Positions 25,427 through 34,937 of a DNA stretch of 64,000 nt are shown here, one piece after another. The DNA comes from Rhizobium binae (GTDB lineage: Bacteria; Pseudomonadota; Alphaproteobacteria; Rhizobiales; Rhizobiaceae). The notes below the pieces were generated by a model. The model worked only from the letters and a program-made list of their open reading frames with translations, was not told the DNA's origin and did not search any database. A program made the translations under genes and the position numbers. Every line of letters starts with the position of its first letter. The stretch's first letter is position 1. Where the stretch lies: contig NZ_CP071607.1 in the NCBI RefSeq assembly GCF_017357225.1, forward strand, positions 186,001 through 250,000. Direction: 5' to 3'.

Positions 25427-26452
25427 TTATTGGGCCGGCTTGTAGATTTGGTCAAATACCCCGCCATCGCCGAAGAATTTCGGCTGCGCTTCCTTCCAGC
25501 CGCCGAAGTCATCGATAGTGGCGAGGGTCAGCTTCGGAAAGCGGGCGATGTCGGCCGGATCGGCGGCATCAGGCTTGATCGGCCGGTAATAGTGCTTGGC
25601 GGCGATCTTCTGGCCTTCGTCCGAATAGAGGTAGCTGAGATAGGCTTCGGCGACCTTGCGCGTCCCCTTCTTGTCGACATTGCCGTCGACGACGGCGACC
25701 GGCGGGTCGGCGCGAATGGAGAAGCTCGGCGTTACGATCTCGAACTGGTCGGGACCAAGCTCTTCGAGCGAGAGATAGGCTTCGTTTTCCCAGGCAAGCA
25801 GGACGTCGCCGAGACCGCGCTGAACGAAGGTGGTCGTTGCGCCGCGTGCGCCGGTGTCGAGAACCGGCACATGCTGCAGCAGCTTCGTCACGTAATCCTG
25901 CGCCCTGGCGTCATCGCCGCCATTGGCCTGCTTGGCCCATGCCCAGGCGGCGAGGAAATTCCAGCGGGCGCCGCCCGAGGTCTTCGGGTTCGGCGTGATC
26001 ACCTGGACATCGTCCTTCACCAGGTCGGCCCAATCCTCGATGCCCTTCGGGTTACCCTTGCGGACCAGGAAGACGATGGTCGAGGTGTAGGGCGTCGAAT
26101 TGTTCGGAAACTTCGTCTTCCAGTCGGCGGGGATCTTGCCGGTCGCCTTGGAGATCGCGTCGATGTCGCCCTCGAGCGCCAGCGTGACGACGTCGGCGTC
26201 GAGGCCGTCGATGACCGAACGGGCCTGGGCGCCGGAACCGCCATGCGAGGCCTTGATCGTCACGGCTTCGCCGGTGTCCTTCTGCCACTTGGCGGCAAAG
26301 GCGGCATTGAAATCCTTATACAATTCGCGGGTCGGATCATAGGAGACGTTGAGCAGCGCCTGATCTGCCAATACAGGAGCAATGCTCCCGACGACGAAGC
26401 TGCCTGCCACGACCGCGGCCGCGAGGAGCCGGGTGAACCTTTGTGTCTGCAT
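25427..26452 (-). CDS. sbp: Sulfate-binding periplasmic protein
   Basis: This encodes a 341-residue binding protein. The signal peptide spans about residues 1-29 ([20 protein letters not shown] then LADQ). The mature protein has [67 protein letters not shown] and LAWENEAYL, all diagnostic of Sbp/CysP. It delivers sulfate to CysTWA. It is the first gene of the operon, and an inverted repeat 84 nt upstream may be its operator. Confidence 0.94.
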   Translation of the reverse strand: MQTQRFTRLLAAAVVAGSFVVGSIAPVLADQALLNVSYDPTRELYKDFNAAFAAKWQKDTGEAVTIKASHGGSGAQARSVIDGLDADVVTLALEGDIDAISKATGKIPADWKTKFPNNSTPYTSTIVFLVRKGNPKGIEDWADLVKDDVQVITPNPKTSGGARWNFLAAWAWAKQANGGDDARAQDYVTKLLQHVPVLDTGARGATTTFVQRGLGDVLLAWENEAYLSLEELGPDQFEIVTPSFSIRADPPVAVVDGNVDKKGTRKVAEAYLSYLYSDEGQKIAAKHYYRPIKPDAADPADIARFPKLTLATIDDFGGWKEAQPKFFGDGGVFDQIYKPAQ

Positions 26453-26810
26453 GGGGACCCTCCTGTTTACTGTCTTAACTCTATCAAGTTAGTCGCATAA
26501 TGAAACGAAACATCTTCCGCCTTCTGCCGGGTGGTTGGAATATCATTCCATTTAGGGAGAAATTTTGAAATAGACGTGCCGAAGTTGGCCGCGGCCAATC
26601 GCCCGGCCGCCGCCGTCCTGCCGCACAACCGTGTTTTTTTGGCCACAGTTCCCTCTCAAGCAACGCCAGCGATGCTGATTTTTGCCCGCATTTTGCCGCG
26701 ATGACACTTGCGGATTCCTATATGGCGCCGGTGCGGTCGTATTTGCCGACCGCTACGTGGGGGCATCCCTTGAAATGCGCCTCGCATTCCAACCTGTTAG
26801 GGCCATTCAA
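26453..26810. other. Divergent intergenic region between sbp and the porin gene
   Basis: About 360 bases hold the promoters of both flanking genes. A perfect palindrome TGGAAT-ATC-ATTCCA lies at 26536-26550. The stretch 26453-26580 is AT-rich, as expected for a promoter. No small gene was recognised. Confidence 0.5.
26536..26550 (-). promoter_or_regulatory. Palindrome TGGAAT-N3-ATTCCA upstream of sbp
   Basis: Perfect 6-bp arms are separated by ATC, about 84 nt before the sbp start. Sulfate operons are usually controlled by a LysR-type CysB regulator, which favours imperfect dyads of this size. It is a candidate operator only. Confidence 0.35.
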
Positions 26811-27827
26811 ATGAATATCAGAACTATCCTTTTTGCCTCCGTTGCCGCCCTTGCCGCGGCCACCGGAGCACGTGCGGCCGACGCCATCGTGGCGGCGGAA
26901 CCCGAGCCCGTGGAATATGTTCGCGTTTGCGACGCCTACGGCACCGGCTATTTTTATATTCCGGGAACGGAAACATGCCTTTCGATCGGCGGTTACATCC
27001 GTACGGAAGTGCGGTTCGGTGACCATATCTCCGGCGATTCCGACGTAGACTTCTGGACTCGCGGCCAGGTCACCTTCCAGGCCAAGAACGACACCGAATA
27101 CGGCACGCTGACCGGCGTCATCACGCTGCGCTACAACGTCGACAATGCTTCCGATCAGGAGGCGCTGCTGGATGAAGGCTACATCGACGTCGCCGGTTTC
27201 CGCGTCGGTAAGCTCTACAGCTGGTGGGATGACGACATGAGCGGCGAGACCGATACGCTCGCCAGCAACGAAACGACCCACAACTCGATCCGTTACCAGT
27301 ACGAGAACGGCGCTTTCGCCGCCGGTCTCTCGGTCGACGAACTGGAAGACGACTACGCCACCAAACCCGGCGAAGGCCCGAATAACTTCGGTGTCGCGGG
27401 CCAGGTCTCCTACAAGGCCGGCGCCATCAGCGCTTACCTGCTTGCCGGTTACGACACCGACACCAGCGAAGTCGCGGTGCGTGGTATCGTCTACGCCGAT
27501 ATCGGCCCGGGCACGCTCGGCATCGCCGGCGTCTGGGCAAGCGGCGCCAACTACTACTACGAAGAGTCCGAGTGGACGATCGCAGCGGAATACGCCTTGA
27601 AGATCAACGACAAGTGGTCGGTCACCCCCGGCTTCCAGTACTTCGAAAACATCGCCCTTGAGGACGACGGCAACGGCTTCACCGGCGGCAGCGCCTACAC
27701 CACAGGCGTCACGATCGACTACCGGATCGTCGACGACCTGCGCTCGAAGCTCAGCGTGCAGTATCACGATGAGGATGAAGGCGACGACGAAGTGTTCGGC
27801 TTCCTGCGCTTCCAGCGCGATTTCTAA
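26811..27827 (+). CDS. RopA-type outer-membrane porin
   Basis: This encodes a 338-residue outer-membrane protein. The signal peptide is MNIRTILFASVAALAAATGA followed by RAADA. The mature N-terminus (EYVRVCDAYGTGYFYIPGTE then CLSIGGYIRTEVRF) is the signature of the alphaproteobacterial Omp2/RopA porin family, with the paired Cys around positions 44 and 60. Alternating amphipathic strands run to a terminal Phe (FLRFQRDF), which is needed for outer-membrane assembly. The ATG at 26811 is chosen because it begins the signal peptide. Rhizobia carry several RopA paralogues, so the exact member is not assigned. Confidence 0.88.
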   Translation: MNIRTILFASVAALAAATGARAADAIVAAEPEPVEYVRVCDAYGTGYFYIPGTETCLSIGGYIRTEVRFGDHISGDSDVDFWTRGQVTFQAKNDTEYGTLTGVITLRYNVDNASDQEALLDEGYIDVAGFRVGKLYSWWDDDMSGETDTLASNETTHNSIRYQYENGAFAAGLSVDELEDDYATKPGEGPNNFGVAGQVSYKAGAISAYLLAGYDTDTSEVAVRGIVYADIGPGTLGIAGVWASGANYYYEESEWTIAAEYALKINDKWSVTPGFQYFENIALEDDGNGFTGGSAYTTGVTIDYRIVDDLRSKLSVQYHDEDEGDDEVFGFLRFQRDF

Positions 27828-27850
27828 GATCGTCTGATCGCAGACGAGCG

Positions 27851-27877
27851 GGCGCGACCTTCGGCCGCGCCTTTTTC
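27851..27877 (+). terminator. Rho-independent terminator of the porin gene
   Basis: GGCGCGACC and GGCCGCGCC form a GC-rich stem with a short TTC-type loop, followed by TTTTT, 24 nt after the porin stop. Confidence 0.8.
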
Positions 27878-28331
27878 ATACCCGGGAATCGGCGATGAAA
27901 TCGGAATAGAATTCGTCGGCCGTCCTTGCCTTGCGCATGGCGGCAAGCACGCCGTCCGATTGCAGCCGCCGCGCGATGGCCGACAACACGTTCAGATATT
28001 CGCCGCGGTTGTTCTCCCCGAAAAGCAGCACCACGGCGATGTCGGCGGGGATATCGTCGATTGCCTCGAAATCCAGCGGCCGGGAAAAGCGGAGGAGCAG
28101 ACCGCGCGGGCTGCTCATGCCGTCGATCGCCGCATGCGGAATGGCGATGCCGTTGCCGATCCCGGTGGAGCCGAGCTTCTCGCGGGCTTCGAGCGCCTTC
28201 AGGATGATCTGCGCGTCGACCGAAAAGGCGATGGCCGCCTTGTCCGCAATGGTCTGCAGCGCCCGCCATTTCGTCGGAGCCGACACGCCAACGAAAGTGT
28301 GTTCCGGCCGGATGATGTTGGGAAGGTTCAT
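27876..28331 (-). CDS. ptsN: PtsN-type EIIA (nitrogen PTS) protein linked to kdp
   Basis: This encodes a 151-residue PTS_EIIA type-2 domain protein. GNGIAIPHAAIDG contains the phospho-accepting His (about residue 63), and VVLLFGENNRGEYLNVLSAI is the conserved core strand-helix. The start MNLPNIIRPEHTFVGV at 28331 is chosen over a longer frame by comparison with the family. In E. coli, dephospho-EIIA-Ntr binds KdpD and stimulates kdp expression. Here the gene lies 50 nt downstream of kdpE on the same strand, so it probably sets KdpD activity. The main chromosomal ptsN is normally next to rpoN, so this is likely a second, dedicated copy. Confidence 0.85.
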   Translation of the reverse strand: MNLPNIIRPEHTFVGVSAPTKWRALQTIADKAAIAFSVDAQIILKALEAREKLGSTGIGNGIAIPHAAIDGMSSPRGLLLRFSRPLDFEAIDDIPADIAVVLLFGENNRGEYLNVLSAIARRLQSDGVLAAMRKARTADEFYSDFIADSRV

Positions 28332-28381
28332 GTCATTCTCGATATAATCGGCTCGAAGGTCGGCAACGGGGGAGGGGGATA

Positions 28382-29074
28382 TCAGTCCGGTTCCCGGAGC
28401 CGGTAGCCGACGCCGGTCTCGGTGGTTATATAGTGCGGCTGATCCGGTATCTTCTCGATTTTTTGCCTGATTTGTCTGATGTAGACGCGCAGATATTGCA
28501 CGTCGGCTGCCGGCCCCCATACCTGCTTCAAAAGAAACTGGTGTGTCAGCACCTTGCCCGCATGCTGGGCTAGCACGCGCAGGATGTCGTATTCCTTCGG
28601 CGACAGTTTGAGTTCCTCGCCGTCGACCTTGACGATACGCTTGACAAGGTCAATCGAAAGCCCGCCGGTCTGGAAGATCGCCTTTTCGCCTCGCTGCTGC
28701 AGCCGGTGACGCAGCGCCACGCGGATGCGGGCGCCGAGCTCATTGATACCGAAAGGCTTGGTGACGTAGTCGTCGGCGCCGCTTTCCAGCGCCTTGACGA
28801 TCCCGGCCTCGTCGGTGCGGCTGGAGAGGATTACGACGGGCATTGAAAGCCCGCCGTCGCGCCACTGCTGCAAGAGGTCATAGCCCGGTGTGTCGGGCAG
28901 GCCAAGGTCGAGCACGACGAGGTCGGGAATGTGATCGGCGACCGACTGGCGGGCGCTTTCGGCGTTCGGCGCCTCCTGCACCTCATAGCCCTGCGCGGTC
29001 AGGCCGACGCGGAGCAGCTTGCGGATCGGCGGCTCGTCGTCGACGACGAGAATTTTGACGGCTGAACCGGTCAT
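28382..29074 (-). CDS. kdpE: KdpE response regulator
   Basis: This encodes a 230-residue OmpR-type regulator. The receiver holds VVDDEPPIRKLLR, the phospho-Asp in LVVLDLGLPDTPGYD (about residue 57) and the Lys in DDYVTKPFG. The C-terminal winged helix has KLSPKEYDILRVLAQHAGKV and LRVYIRQIRQKIE. It is phosphorylated by KdpD and activates kdpFABC. It overlaps the kdpD stop by 4 nt. Confidence 0.95.
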   Translation of the reverse strand: MTGSAVKILVVDDEPPIRKLLRVGLTAQGYEVQEAPNAESARQSVADHIPDLVVLDLGLPDTPGYDLLQQWRDGGLSMPVVILSSRTDEAGIVKALESGADDYVTKPFGINELGARIRVALRHRLQQRGEKAIFQTGGLSIDLVKRIVKVDGEELKLSPKEYDILRVLAQHAGKVLTHQFLLKQVWGPAADVQYLRVYIRQIRQKIEKIPDQPHYITTETGVGYRLREPD

Positions 29075-31779
29075 TTGAGTTCATCCAGTTTCGGAATGTC
29101 GTTGGGTATCGGCAGCCGGATAGTGAAGACGGCGCCCGTGCGGCCCCTCCGGTTGCCGGCGGTGATCGTGCCACCCATCGCCTCTGTGAACCCGCGGCAG
29201 ATGGACAGGCCGAGGCCGGTGCCGGCGCGCACCTGATCGCCCTTGCGCACCCGGTAGAAGGTGTCGAAGACGCGGGCAAGGTCGGCCGGCGGGATGCCGG
29301 GGCCCTCGTCCGAAACCTGCACAACGACATTGTCGGCATCGGCCCAGCCTTCGATGTGGATGACAGATCCCTCGGGCGCGTATTTGGCGGCATTGTCGAG
29401 CAGGTTGAAGATCACCTGCTCGAACAGCACCGGGTCGACCCGCACCATCGGCAGGTCGGCGGGAATGCTCATCTCGGTCTTGTGGTGTTCGAGGATCTTG
29501 GCGGCGCGGGCCAGCGCCGTGCCGACGATGTCGCCGGCATAGTGCGGCGCAGAATTCGGCTCCATTGCGCCGGATTCGATCTTGGTCATGTCGAGCAGAT
29601 TGGCGATGAAACGGTTGAGGCGCTCCGATTCGTCGACAACGGTGGACAGCAGGTCGCTGCGATCTTCCTCCGGCATCGAGGCGAAATAATCGCGCAGCGT
29701 GCCGGCGGCGCCGAGGATTGCGGCAAGCGGTGTCTTCAGGTCGTGCGAGATCGAGGTGAGCAGGGCCGAACGCAGCCGGTCGGCTTCGGCCGCCAGCCTT
29801 GCCCGGTCGACATCGGCGACGAGCTGGACGCGTTCGATGGCAAGGGCCGCCTGGTCGGCCAGCGCGTCGAGGAGGCGCTGCTGCTCGGGCGTCAGAAGCG
29901 GCCCGTCGCGGCGGTCGCTGTCGAGGCCGATGACGCCGACGGCAGCGCGCCCGGTTCTGAGCGGCACGTAGAGGCGTTTGGCGCCGGGCAGGGTATCGGC
30001 GCCGCGGCCGGCGGCGTGATTGTGCTCCCAGGCCCAGCGGGCGGCGGCGATATCGGCCTCGTCGAGCGTGTCGTCAGGGGGATAACCGGCCTTGACGGCG
30101 ATGCTGCCTTCCTCGGGCAGCAGCAGCACGACGCGGACCTTCAGCATCGAGGCAAGCTGAAAGGCGGTCGCCCAGAGCACGTCGTCGAGCGTGCCGGTGC
30201 CGGCGAGCTTCTTCGAGAAGAGATAGAGATCTTCGGTCGTGCGCGCCCGCTGCCGGGCGGCGGCGGCCTGACGCTGCACGGTCGCGGTCAGGTTACTGGC
30301 GATGATGGCAACGCCCAGGAAGAAGAACAAGGCGAGCACGCTTTCCGGATCGCTGATTGTCAGCGTGTAGCGCGGGGGCAGGAAGAAGAAGTTGAAGGAC
30401 AGCGCGCCGAGAATGCAGCTGTAGAGCGCCGGCCGCAACCCATGCAGGACGGCGGAGCTCAGCACCGCCATCAGGAAGACCAGCGCGAGGTTGCGCACGT
30501 CAAGCACCTGGTCGAGCACGATACTGACGCCGAGCGCGACGGCGACATAGACGGTCGCCAGCAGATAGGCTCTGAAATCCAGCTTCGGTGCAGTGGCGGC
30601 GGCCTTGATGCCGCGCGCGGTGGTGCCGTCCCTCTCGTTGCCCGAGATGACATGGACGCTGATCTCGCCGGTCTTGCGGATCAGTTCGTCGGTAATCGAG
30701 CGGTTCCACCAGTCGCGCCATGTCGGCTTCTTCGGCGCCCCGATGACGATGTGGGTGACGTTGTTGGCGGTGGCATGGCGGACGAGTTCCTCCGCCACCT
30801 CGCGGCCGGGAATGGTGATCGCCTCGCCGCCTAGCTGTTCGGCAAGTCGCAGCGTCGAGGCGATCGTATCGCGCTCGGCTTCGCTGAGGTTGATCGAGCG
30901 GTTGGTCTCGATATAGACGGCGGCCCAGGGTGCGCGCAGGCGCGAGGCCATGCGGGCGGCGTAGCGCACCAGCGAGGCCGAGCGCGGGTGATGATCGACC
31001 GAGACGAGGACGCGTTCGCCCGCCGCCCAGGGGCCGGAGATGGCGTGGGCCTGCATATGGGTCAGCAGTTGGTCGTCGACGCGCTGGGCGGTCTTGCGCA
31101 GCGCCAGTTCCCGCAACGCCGTCAGATTGCCCGGGGTGAAATAATTGGTCAGTGCCCGCTCGGCGGTGCGCGGCATGTAGACCTTGCCGTCATGCAGACG
31201 CTTGATCAGATCATCCGGGGTCAGATCGATGATCTCGACATCGTCGGCGAGATCGATGATCGAGTCCGGCACCGTCTCGCGCACTCGGATACGGGTGATC
31301 TGCGAGACGACGTCGTTCAGGCTCTCGACATGCTGAATGTTCAGCGTCGTATAGACGTCGATGCCGCGATCGAGCAATTCCTTGACGTCGAGGTAACGCT
31401 TCGGATGGCGGCTGCCCTCGGCGTTGGTATGTGCGAGTTCGTCGACCAGCACGAGATCCGGTCTGCGGGCAAGGATGCCGTCAAGGTCCATCTCCTCGAG
31501 CGCCCGGCCCTTATAATCGATCTGGACGCGCGGGATGATCTCGAAGCCGGCGACCAGCGCCTCGGTCTCTTTGCGGCCATGGGTTTCGACGACGCCGATG
31601 ACGACGTCGAGCCCGTCGGCGAGCTTGGCGCGGCCGGAGATCAGCATCTCATAGGTCTTGCCGACGCCGGGAGCGGCGCCAAGGAAGATCTTCAGACGGC
31701 CGCGCATCTCCGCCCGGGCTTTTTCGAGAAGCGCGTCGGGCGAGGGCCTGCCGGCCTGGTCGCGATTGTCGTCTGGCAT
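29071..31779 (-). CDS. kdpD: KdpD sensor histidine kinase
   Basis: This encodes a 902-residue sensor of potassium limitation. The N-terminal KdpD domain has a Walker A motif (GAAPGVGKTYEML, about residue 33) and LVDELAHTN. A universal-stress-like domain follows (ERVLVSVDHHPRSASLVRY, about 258). Four clustered transmembrane helices (about 400-500), a GAF region and the kinase core come next: the His box SISHDLKTPLAAIL (about 680), the N box NLLDNAAKYAP, DEGPGIPPADL and GTGLGLSIC. All catalytic residues are present. It is the first gene of kdpD-kdpE-ptsN, separated from kdpC by a 300-nt gap containing a palindromic element. Confidence 0.95.
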   Translation of the reverse strand: MPDDNRDQAGRPSPDALLEKARAEMRGRLKIFLGAAPGVGKTYEMLISGRAKLADGLDVVIGVVETHGRKETEALVAGFEIIPRVQIDYKGRALEEMDLDGILARRPDLVLVDELAHTNAEGSRHPKRYLDVKELLDRGIDVYTTLNIQHVESLNDVVSQITRIRVRETVPDSIIDLADDVEIIDLTPDDLIKRLHDGKVYMPRTAERALTNYFTPGNLTALRELALRKTAQRVDDQLLTHMQAHAISGPWAAGERVLVSVDHHPRSASLVRYAARMASRLRAPWAAVYIETNRSINLSEAERDTIASTLRLAEQLGGEAITIPGREVAEELVRHATANNVTHIVIGAPKKPTWRDWWNRSITDELIRKTGEISVHVISGNERDGTTARGIKAAATAPKLDFRAYLLATVYVAVALGVSIVLDQVLDVRNLALVFLMAVLSSAVLHGLRPALYSCILGALSFNFFFLPPRYTLTISDPESVLALFFFLGVAIIASNLTATVQRQAAAARQRARTTEDLYLFSKKLAGTGTLDDVLWATAFQLASMLKVRVVLLLPEEGSIAVKAGYPPDDTLDEADIAAARWAWEHNHAAGRGADTLPGAKRLYVPLRTGRAAVGVIGLDSDRRDGPLLTPEQQRLLDALADQAALAIERVQLVADVDRARLAAEADRLRSALLTSISHDLKTPLAAILGAAGTLRDYFASMPEEDRSDLLSTVVDESERLNRFIANLLDMTKIESGAMEPNSAPHYAGDIVGTALARAAKILEHHKTEMSIPADLPMVRVDPVLFEQVIFNLLDNAAKYAPEGSVIHIEGWADADNVVVQVSDEGPGIPPADLARVFDTFYRVRKGDQVRAGTGLGLSICRGFTEAMGGTITAGNRRGRTGAVFTIRLPIPNDIPKLDELK

Positions 31780-32079
31780 GCGTGTGGTCTTTCTGCGAAC
31801 GGCTACCGAGAATGCGCTACGTCTCCGTATCCCTCATCAACTCAGTGCAGCCGAGATCCCGGCATTGTTTGGTTCAATTGGTGGATGGCGTGCCCTGACA
31901 CGGGAGTCCGCGCCGTAAATGGTGCATACGCCCGCCCCACCCTCCGTCATGCTCGGCCTTGAGCCGAGCATCCACAGCCGCATCCACTGGTAGCTGCGGC
32001 ATGGATCCTCGGGTCAAGCCCGAGGATGACGGAGAGTGGAGTTGGCCTTTTCGCCAAGCCCGTAGTGAAGCTGCCAAAC
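31780..32079. other. Gap between kdpC and kdpD
   Basis: The 300-nt gap separates the transporter genes from the sensor genes on the same strand. It is dominated by the palindromic element at 31942-32034. No coding sequence was recognised, and a separate kdpD promoter would have to lie in the 160 nt between the element and kdpD. Confidence 0.6.
31942..32034. repeat. Three-hairpin palindromic element, 93 bp
   Basis: The outer arms CTCCGTCAT and ATGACGGAG pair. Inside are three hairpins: GCTCGGC-CTTGA-GCCGAGC (31951-31969), GCCGCA/TGCGGC (31977-32000) and CCTCGGG-TCAAG-CCCGAGG (32007-32025). The whole can fold into a cloverleaf-like structure, typical of mobile intergenic repeats of rhizobia. 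Confidence 0.75.
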
Positions 32080-32658
32080 TCACTCAGTCATAGAAGCATC
32101 AAGGCTCCGATTCAACGCCAGAACATTGACGGTGGGTTCGCCGAGAATTCCCAGTTCGCGGGCCTGGACGGCGCCGTCGACCAGCGCTTTGACCTTGGCT
32201 TCGTCAAGGTTTCGTGCCTTGGCGACGCGGGCCACCTGGAAGTAGGCGGCTTCGGGCGAAATATCGGGATCGAGGCCACTGCCGGAGGCCGTAACGAGAT
32301 CGGCGGGCACCTCCGCGTCCGGGTTCGTGGCTTTCGCGGCCTGATAGTCACCCTTGACGCGGTCGATCAGCTTCTGGCTGGTCGGGCCGAGGTTCGAGCC
32401 GCTGGAGGCAGCGGCATCGTAGCCGTCGCCGGCAGCCGACGGGCGGCCGTGGAAATATTTGTCTGTCGTGAAGGCCTGGCCGATCAGCGCCGAGCCGATC
32501 ACCTGGCCATTCTTCTCGATCAGGCTGCCATTCGCCTGGGTGGGGAAGAGCGCCTGGGCCGCACCGGTCATGGCAAGCGGGTAGAGAAGGCCTGTTATGG
32601 CGGTGGTGGCGACGATCATGACGATCGCCGGGCGAAATTCTTTCAACATTGTTGTCAA
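32080..32658 (-). CDS. kdpC: KdpC, K+-transporting ATPase subunit C
   Basis: This encodes a 192-residue single-pass membrane subunit. One N-terminal helix ([20 protein letters not shown]) is followed by a periplasmic domain with [45 protein letters not shown] and the terminal [11 protein letters not shown]. All are standard KdpC motifs. It stabilises the KdpA-KdpB complex. It starts 10 nt after the kdpB stop. Confidence 0.95.
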   Translation of the reverse strand: MTTMLKEFRPAIVMIVATTAITGLLYPLAMTGAAQALFPTQANGSLIEKNGQVIGSALIGQAFTTDKYFHGRPSAAGDGYDAAASSGSNLGPTSQKLIDRVKGDYQAAKATNPDAEVPADLVTASGSGLDPDISPEAAYFQVARVAKARNLDEAKVKALVDGAVQARELGILGEPTVNVLALNRSLDASMTE

Positions 32659-32668
32659 CTCCTTGATG

Positions 32669-34729
32669 TCAGGCGAGGCCGAGGGCGGCGACGGCCAAGT
32701 CGATGGCCTTGATGAAGACGAAGGGCACGAGGATGCCGCCGAGGCCGTAGATCAGCAGGTTGCGTGACAGAAGCGCCCCGGCGCCGATCGGACGATAGCG
32801 CACGCCCTTCAAGGATAGCGGGATCAGCGCGATGATGATCAGGGCGTTGAAGATAATCGCCGAGAGGATGGCGCTTTGCGGCGTCGACAGTCCCATGATG
32901 TTGAGCACACCGAGCTGCGGATAGAAGGTCAGGAACATCGCCGGGATAATGGCGAAATACTTGGCGATGTCGTTGGCGATCGAAAAGGTCGTCAGCGCGC
33001 CGCGTGTCATCAGCAGCTGCTTGCCGATCTCGACGATCTCGATCAGCTTGGTCGGATCGCTGTCGAGGTCGACCATGTTGCCAGCCTCGCGGGCGGCGAC
33101 CGTGCCGGTGTTCATGGCGACGCCGACATCGGCCTGGGCGAGTGCCGGCGCATCGTTGGTACCGTCGCCGCACATGGCGACGAGCTTGCCCTTGGCCTGT
33201 TCCTCGCGCATCAGCGCCAGCTTCATCTCCGGCGTTGCCTGGGCGAGGAAATCGTCGACGCCGGCCTCGGCGGCGATGGCGGCTGCCGTCAGCGGATTGT
33301 CGCCCGTGATCATCACGGTGCGGATGCCCATACGGCGCAGCTCCGTGAAACGCTCGCGGATGCCGCCCTTGACGATGTCCTTCAGCTGGATGACACCGAG
33401 CAGCCGGCCGTCGCGGGCAACGGCGAGCGGCGTGCCGCCCGATTTGGCGATCTCGTCGGCGATCGACTGCAGATCGCGCATCACTTCGCTGCCGTTCTTC
33501 GAGGGTGTGTCGCCGTTGACATAGGCGAGCACAGCATCGACCGCACCCTTGCGGATCGAAGCACCTTCGAGATCGACGCCGCTCATGCGGCTTTGGGCGG
33601 TGAAGGCAACGAACGTCGCCTTGAGGCTCGCCATGTCGCGGCCGCGGATCGCATATTTTTCCTTGGCGAGCACGACGATGGAGCGGCCTTCCGGCGTTTC
33701 GTCGGCCAGTGAGGCAAGCTGGGCGGCATCGGCAAGTTCCTGTTCGGAAACGCCGCGGACCGGGCGGAAGCTGGTCGCCTGGCGATTGCCCAGCGTGATC
33801 GTGCCGGTCTTGTCGAGCAACAGCGTATCGACGTCGCCGGCAGCTTCGACGGCACGGCCGGACATGGCGAGCACGTTGAAGCGGACGAGACGGTCCATGC
33901 CGGCAATGCCGATCGCCGACAGCAGCGCGCCGATCGTCGTCGGAATCAGGGTGACGAAGAGGGCGACGAGCACGATGATCGGGATCGAGCCGCCGGCATA
34001 GATGGCAAAGCTCGGGATCGTCGCGGTGGCGAGCACGAAGATCAGCGTCATCCCGGCAAGCAGGATGTTGAGTGCGATCTCGTTCGGCGTCTTCTGGCGT
34101 TGAGCACCTTCAACCAGCGAGATCATCCGGTCGAGAAAGGTGGAGCCGGCCGCCGCGGTGATGCGCACGCGGATCCAGTCGGACAGCACCTGCGTGCCGC
34201 CGGTCACTGCCGAGCGGTCGCCGCCGGATTCGCGGATGACGGGGGCGGATTCGCCCGTGATCGCTGCTTCATTGACAGAGGCGACACCCTCAATGACCTC
34301 GCCGTCCGACGGGATGATGTCGCCCGCCTCGACGAGAACGACGTCGCCGACCTTGAGGCTGGTGCCCGGCACGATACGATAGTCGCTGCCGTTGTTGCCG
34401 GTGAGCAGCTTCGCCTGGGTTTCAGTGCGCGCCTTGCGCAGGGAATCGGCCTGCGCCTTGCCGCGGCCTTCGGCGACGGCTTCGGCGAAGTTGGCAAAGA
34501 GCACGGTGAACCAGAGCCAGAGATTGATCTGGAAGGAGAAGCCGAGATTGCCGTTGCCGGCCGCGAGGTCGCGCAGGAAAAGCACGGTGGTGAGCACCGA
34601 GACCGTGGCCACGACGAACATCACCGGGTTTCTGGCGAGTGCGCGCGGGTCGAGCTTTTTGAAGGCGGCGCCGACGGCCGGAATTAGGATGCGAGAATCG
34701 ACGATACTCGCGGATTTTGCCTGGCTCAT
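32669..34729 (-). CDS. kdpB: KdpB, K+-transporting P-type ATPase subunit
   Basis: This encodes a 686-residue P-type ATPase that energises high-affinity K+ uptake. The actuator has [11 protein letters not shown] (its Ser is the inhibitory phosphorylation site in E. coli KdpB). The phosphorylation motif [13 protein letters not shown] lies near residue 310, the ATP site includes [11 protein letters not shown], and the hinge is [14 protein letters not shown] with [18 protein letters not shown]. Seven transmembrane helices are expected. Length and motifs are complete. It is separated from kdpA by 208 nt that include a small ORF and a perfect palindrome. Confidence 0.96.
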   Translation of the reverse strand: MSQAKSASIVDSRILIPAVGAAFKKLDPRALARNPVMFVVATVSVLTTVLFLRDLAAGNGNLGFSFQINLWLWFTVLFANFAEAVAEGRGKAQADSLRKARTETQAKLLTGNNGSDYRIVPGTSLKVGDVVLVEAGDIIPSDGEVIEGVASVNEAAITGESAPVIRESGGDRSAVTGGTQVLSDWIRVRITAAAGSTFLDRMISLVEGAQRQKTPNEIALNILLAGMTLIFVLATATIPSFAIYAGGSIPIIVLVALFVTLIPTTIGALLSAIGIAGMDRLVRFNVLAMSGRAVEAAGDVDTLLLDKTGTITLGNRQATSFRPVRGVSEQELADAAQLASLADETPEGRSIVVLAKEKYAIRGRDMASLKATFVAFTAQSRMSGVDLEGASIRKGAVDAVLAYVNGDTPSKNGSEVMRDLQSIADEIAKSGGTPLAVARDGRLLGVIQLKDIVKGGIRERFTELRRMGIRTVMITGDNPLTAAAIAAEAGVDDFLAQATPEMKLALMREEQAKGKLVAMCGDGTNDAPALAQADVGVAMNTGTVAAREAGNMVDLDSDPTKLIEIVEIGKQLLMTRGALTTFSIANDIAKYFAIIPAMFLTFYPQLGVLNIMGLSTPQSAILSAIIFNALIIIALIPLSLKGVRYRPIGAGALLSRNLLIYGLGGILVPFVFIKAIDLAVAALGLA

Positions 34730-34772
34730 AAGAGACTCCAGCTTTGAAACGAGGATGGCAGACCGATGTCGG

Positions 34773-34928
34773 TTAGCCCTGTAAGATCTTGAAGGTCGCC
34801 GCGGCGACGAGCAGGCCTGCCGTCATCAGCAGAATGATGTCGGAGGCCTGTAGCCTCGGGCTGTCTCCACGTCCCGGCGCGCCGGGACGTGGAAGAGAAG
34901 CGTGGCGAAGCCTGTGGCGGATGATCAC
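34773..34928 (-). CDS. Small ORF between kdpA and kdpB, 51 aa
   Basis: An open frame begins with GTG at 34928, 9 nt after the kdpA stop, and ends 43 nt before kdpB. The N-terminal half is basic ([20 protein letters not shown]); the C-terminal half is one hydrophobic helix ([20 protein letters not shown]). A perfect 26-bp palindrome lies inside it. No family was recognised. It may be a small membrane subunit or only the open side of a structured spacer. Confidence 0.35.
   Translation of the reverse strand: MIIRHRLRHASLPRPGAPGRGDSPRLQASDIILLMTAGLLVAAATFKILQG
34867..34892. repeat. Perfect 26-bp palindrome between kdpA and kdpB
   Basis: The arm CCACGTCCCGGCG is directly followed by its complement CGCCGGGACGTGG, with no loop. 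No T-run follows on either strand, so it is more likely an mRNA-stability or processing element, or a protein-binding site, than a terminator. Confidence 0.8.
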
Positions 34929-34937
34929 GGCATCGCC

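Noticed and set aside
29356..30834. 492-aa plus-strand open frame
   Set aside because: It is antisense to kdpD, which has complete kinase motifs. The composition (many His, Gly, Arg, Glu) is that of a shadow frame.
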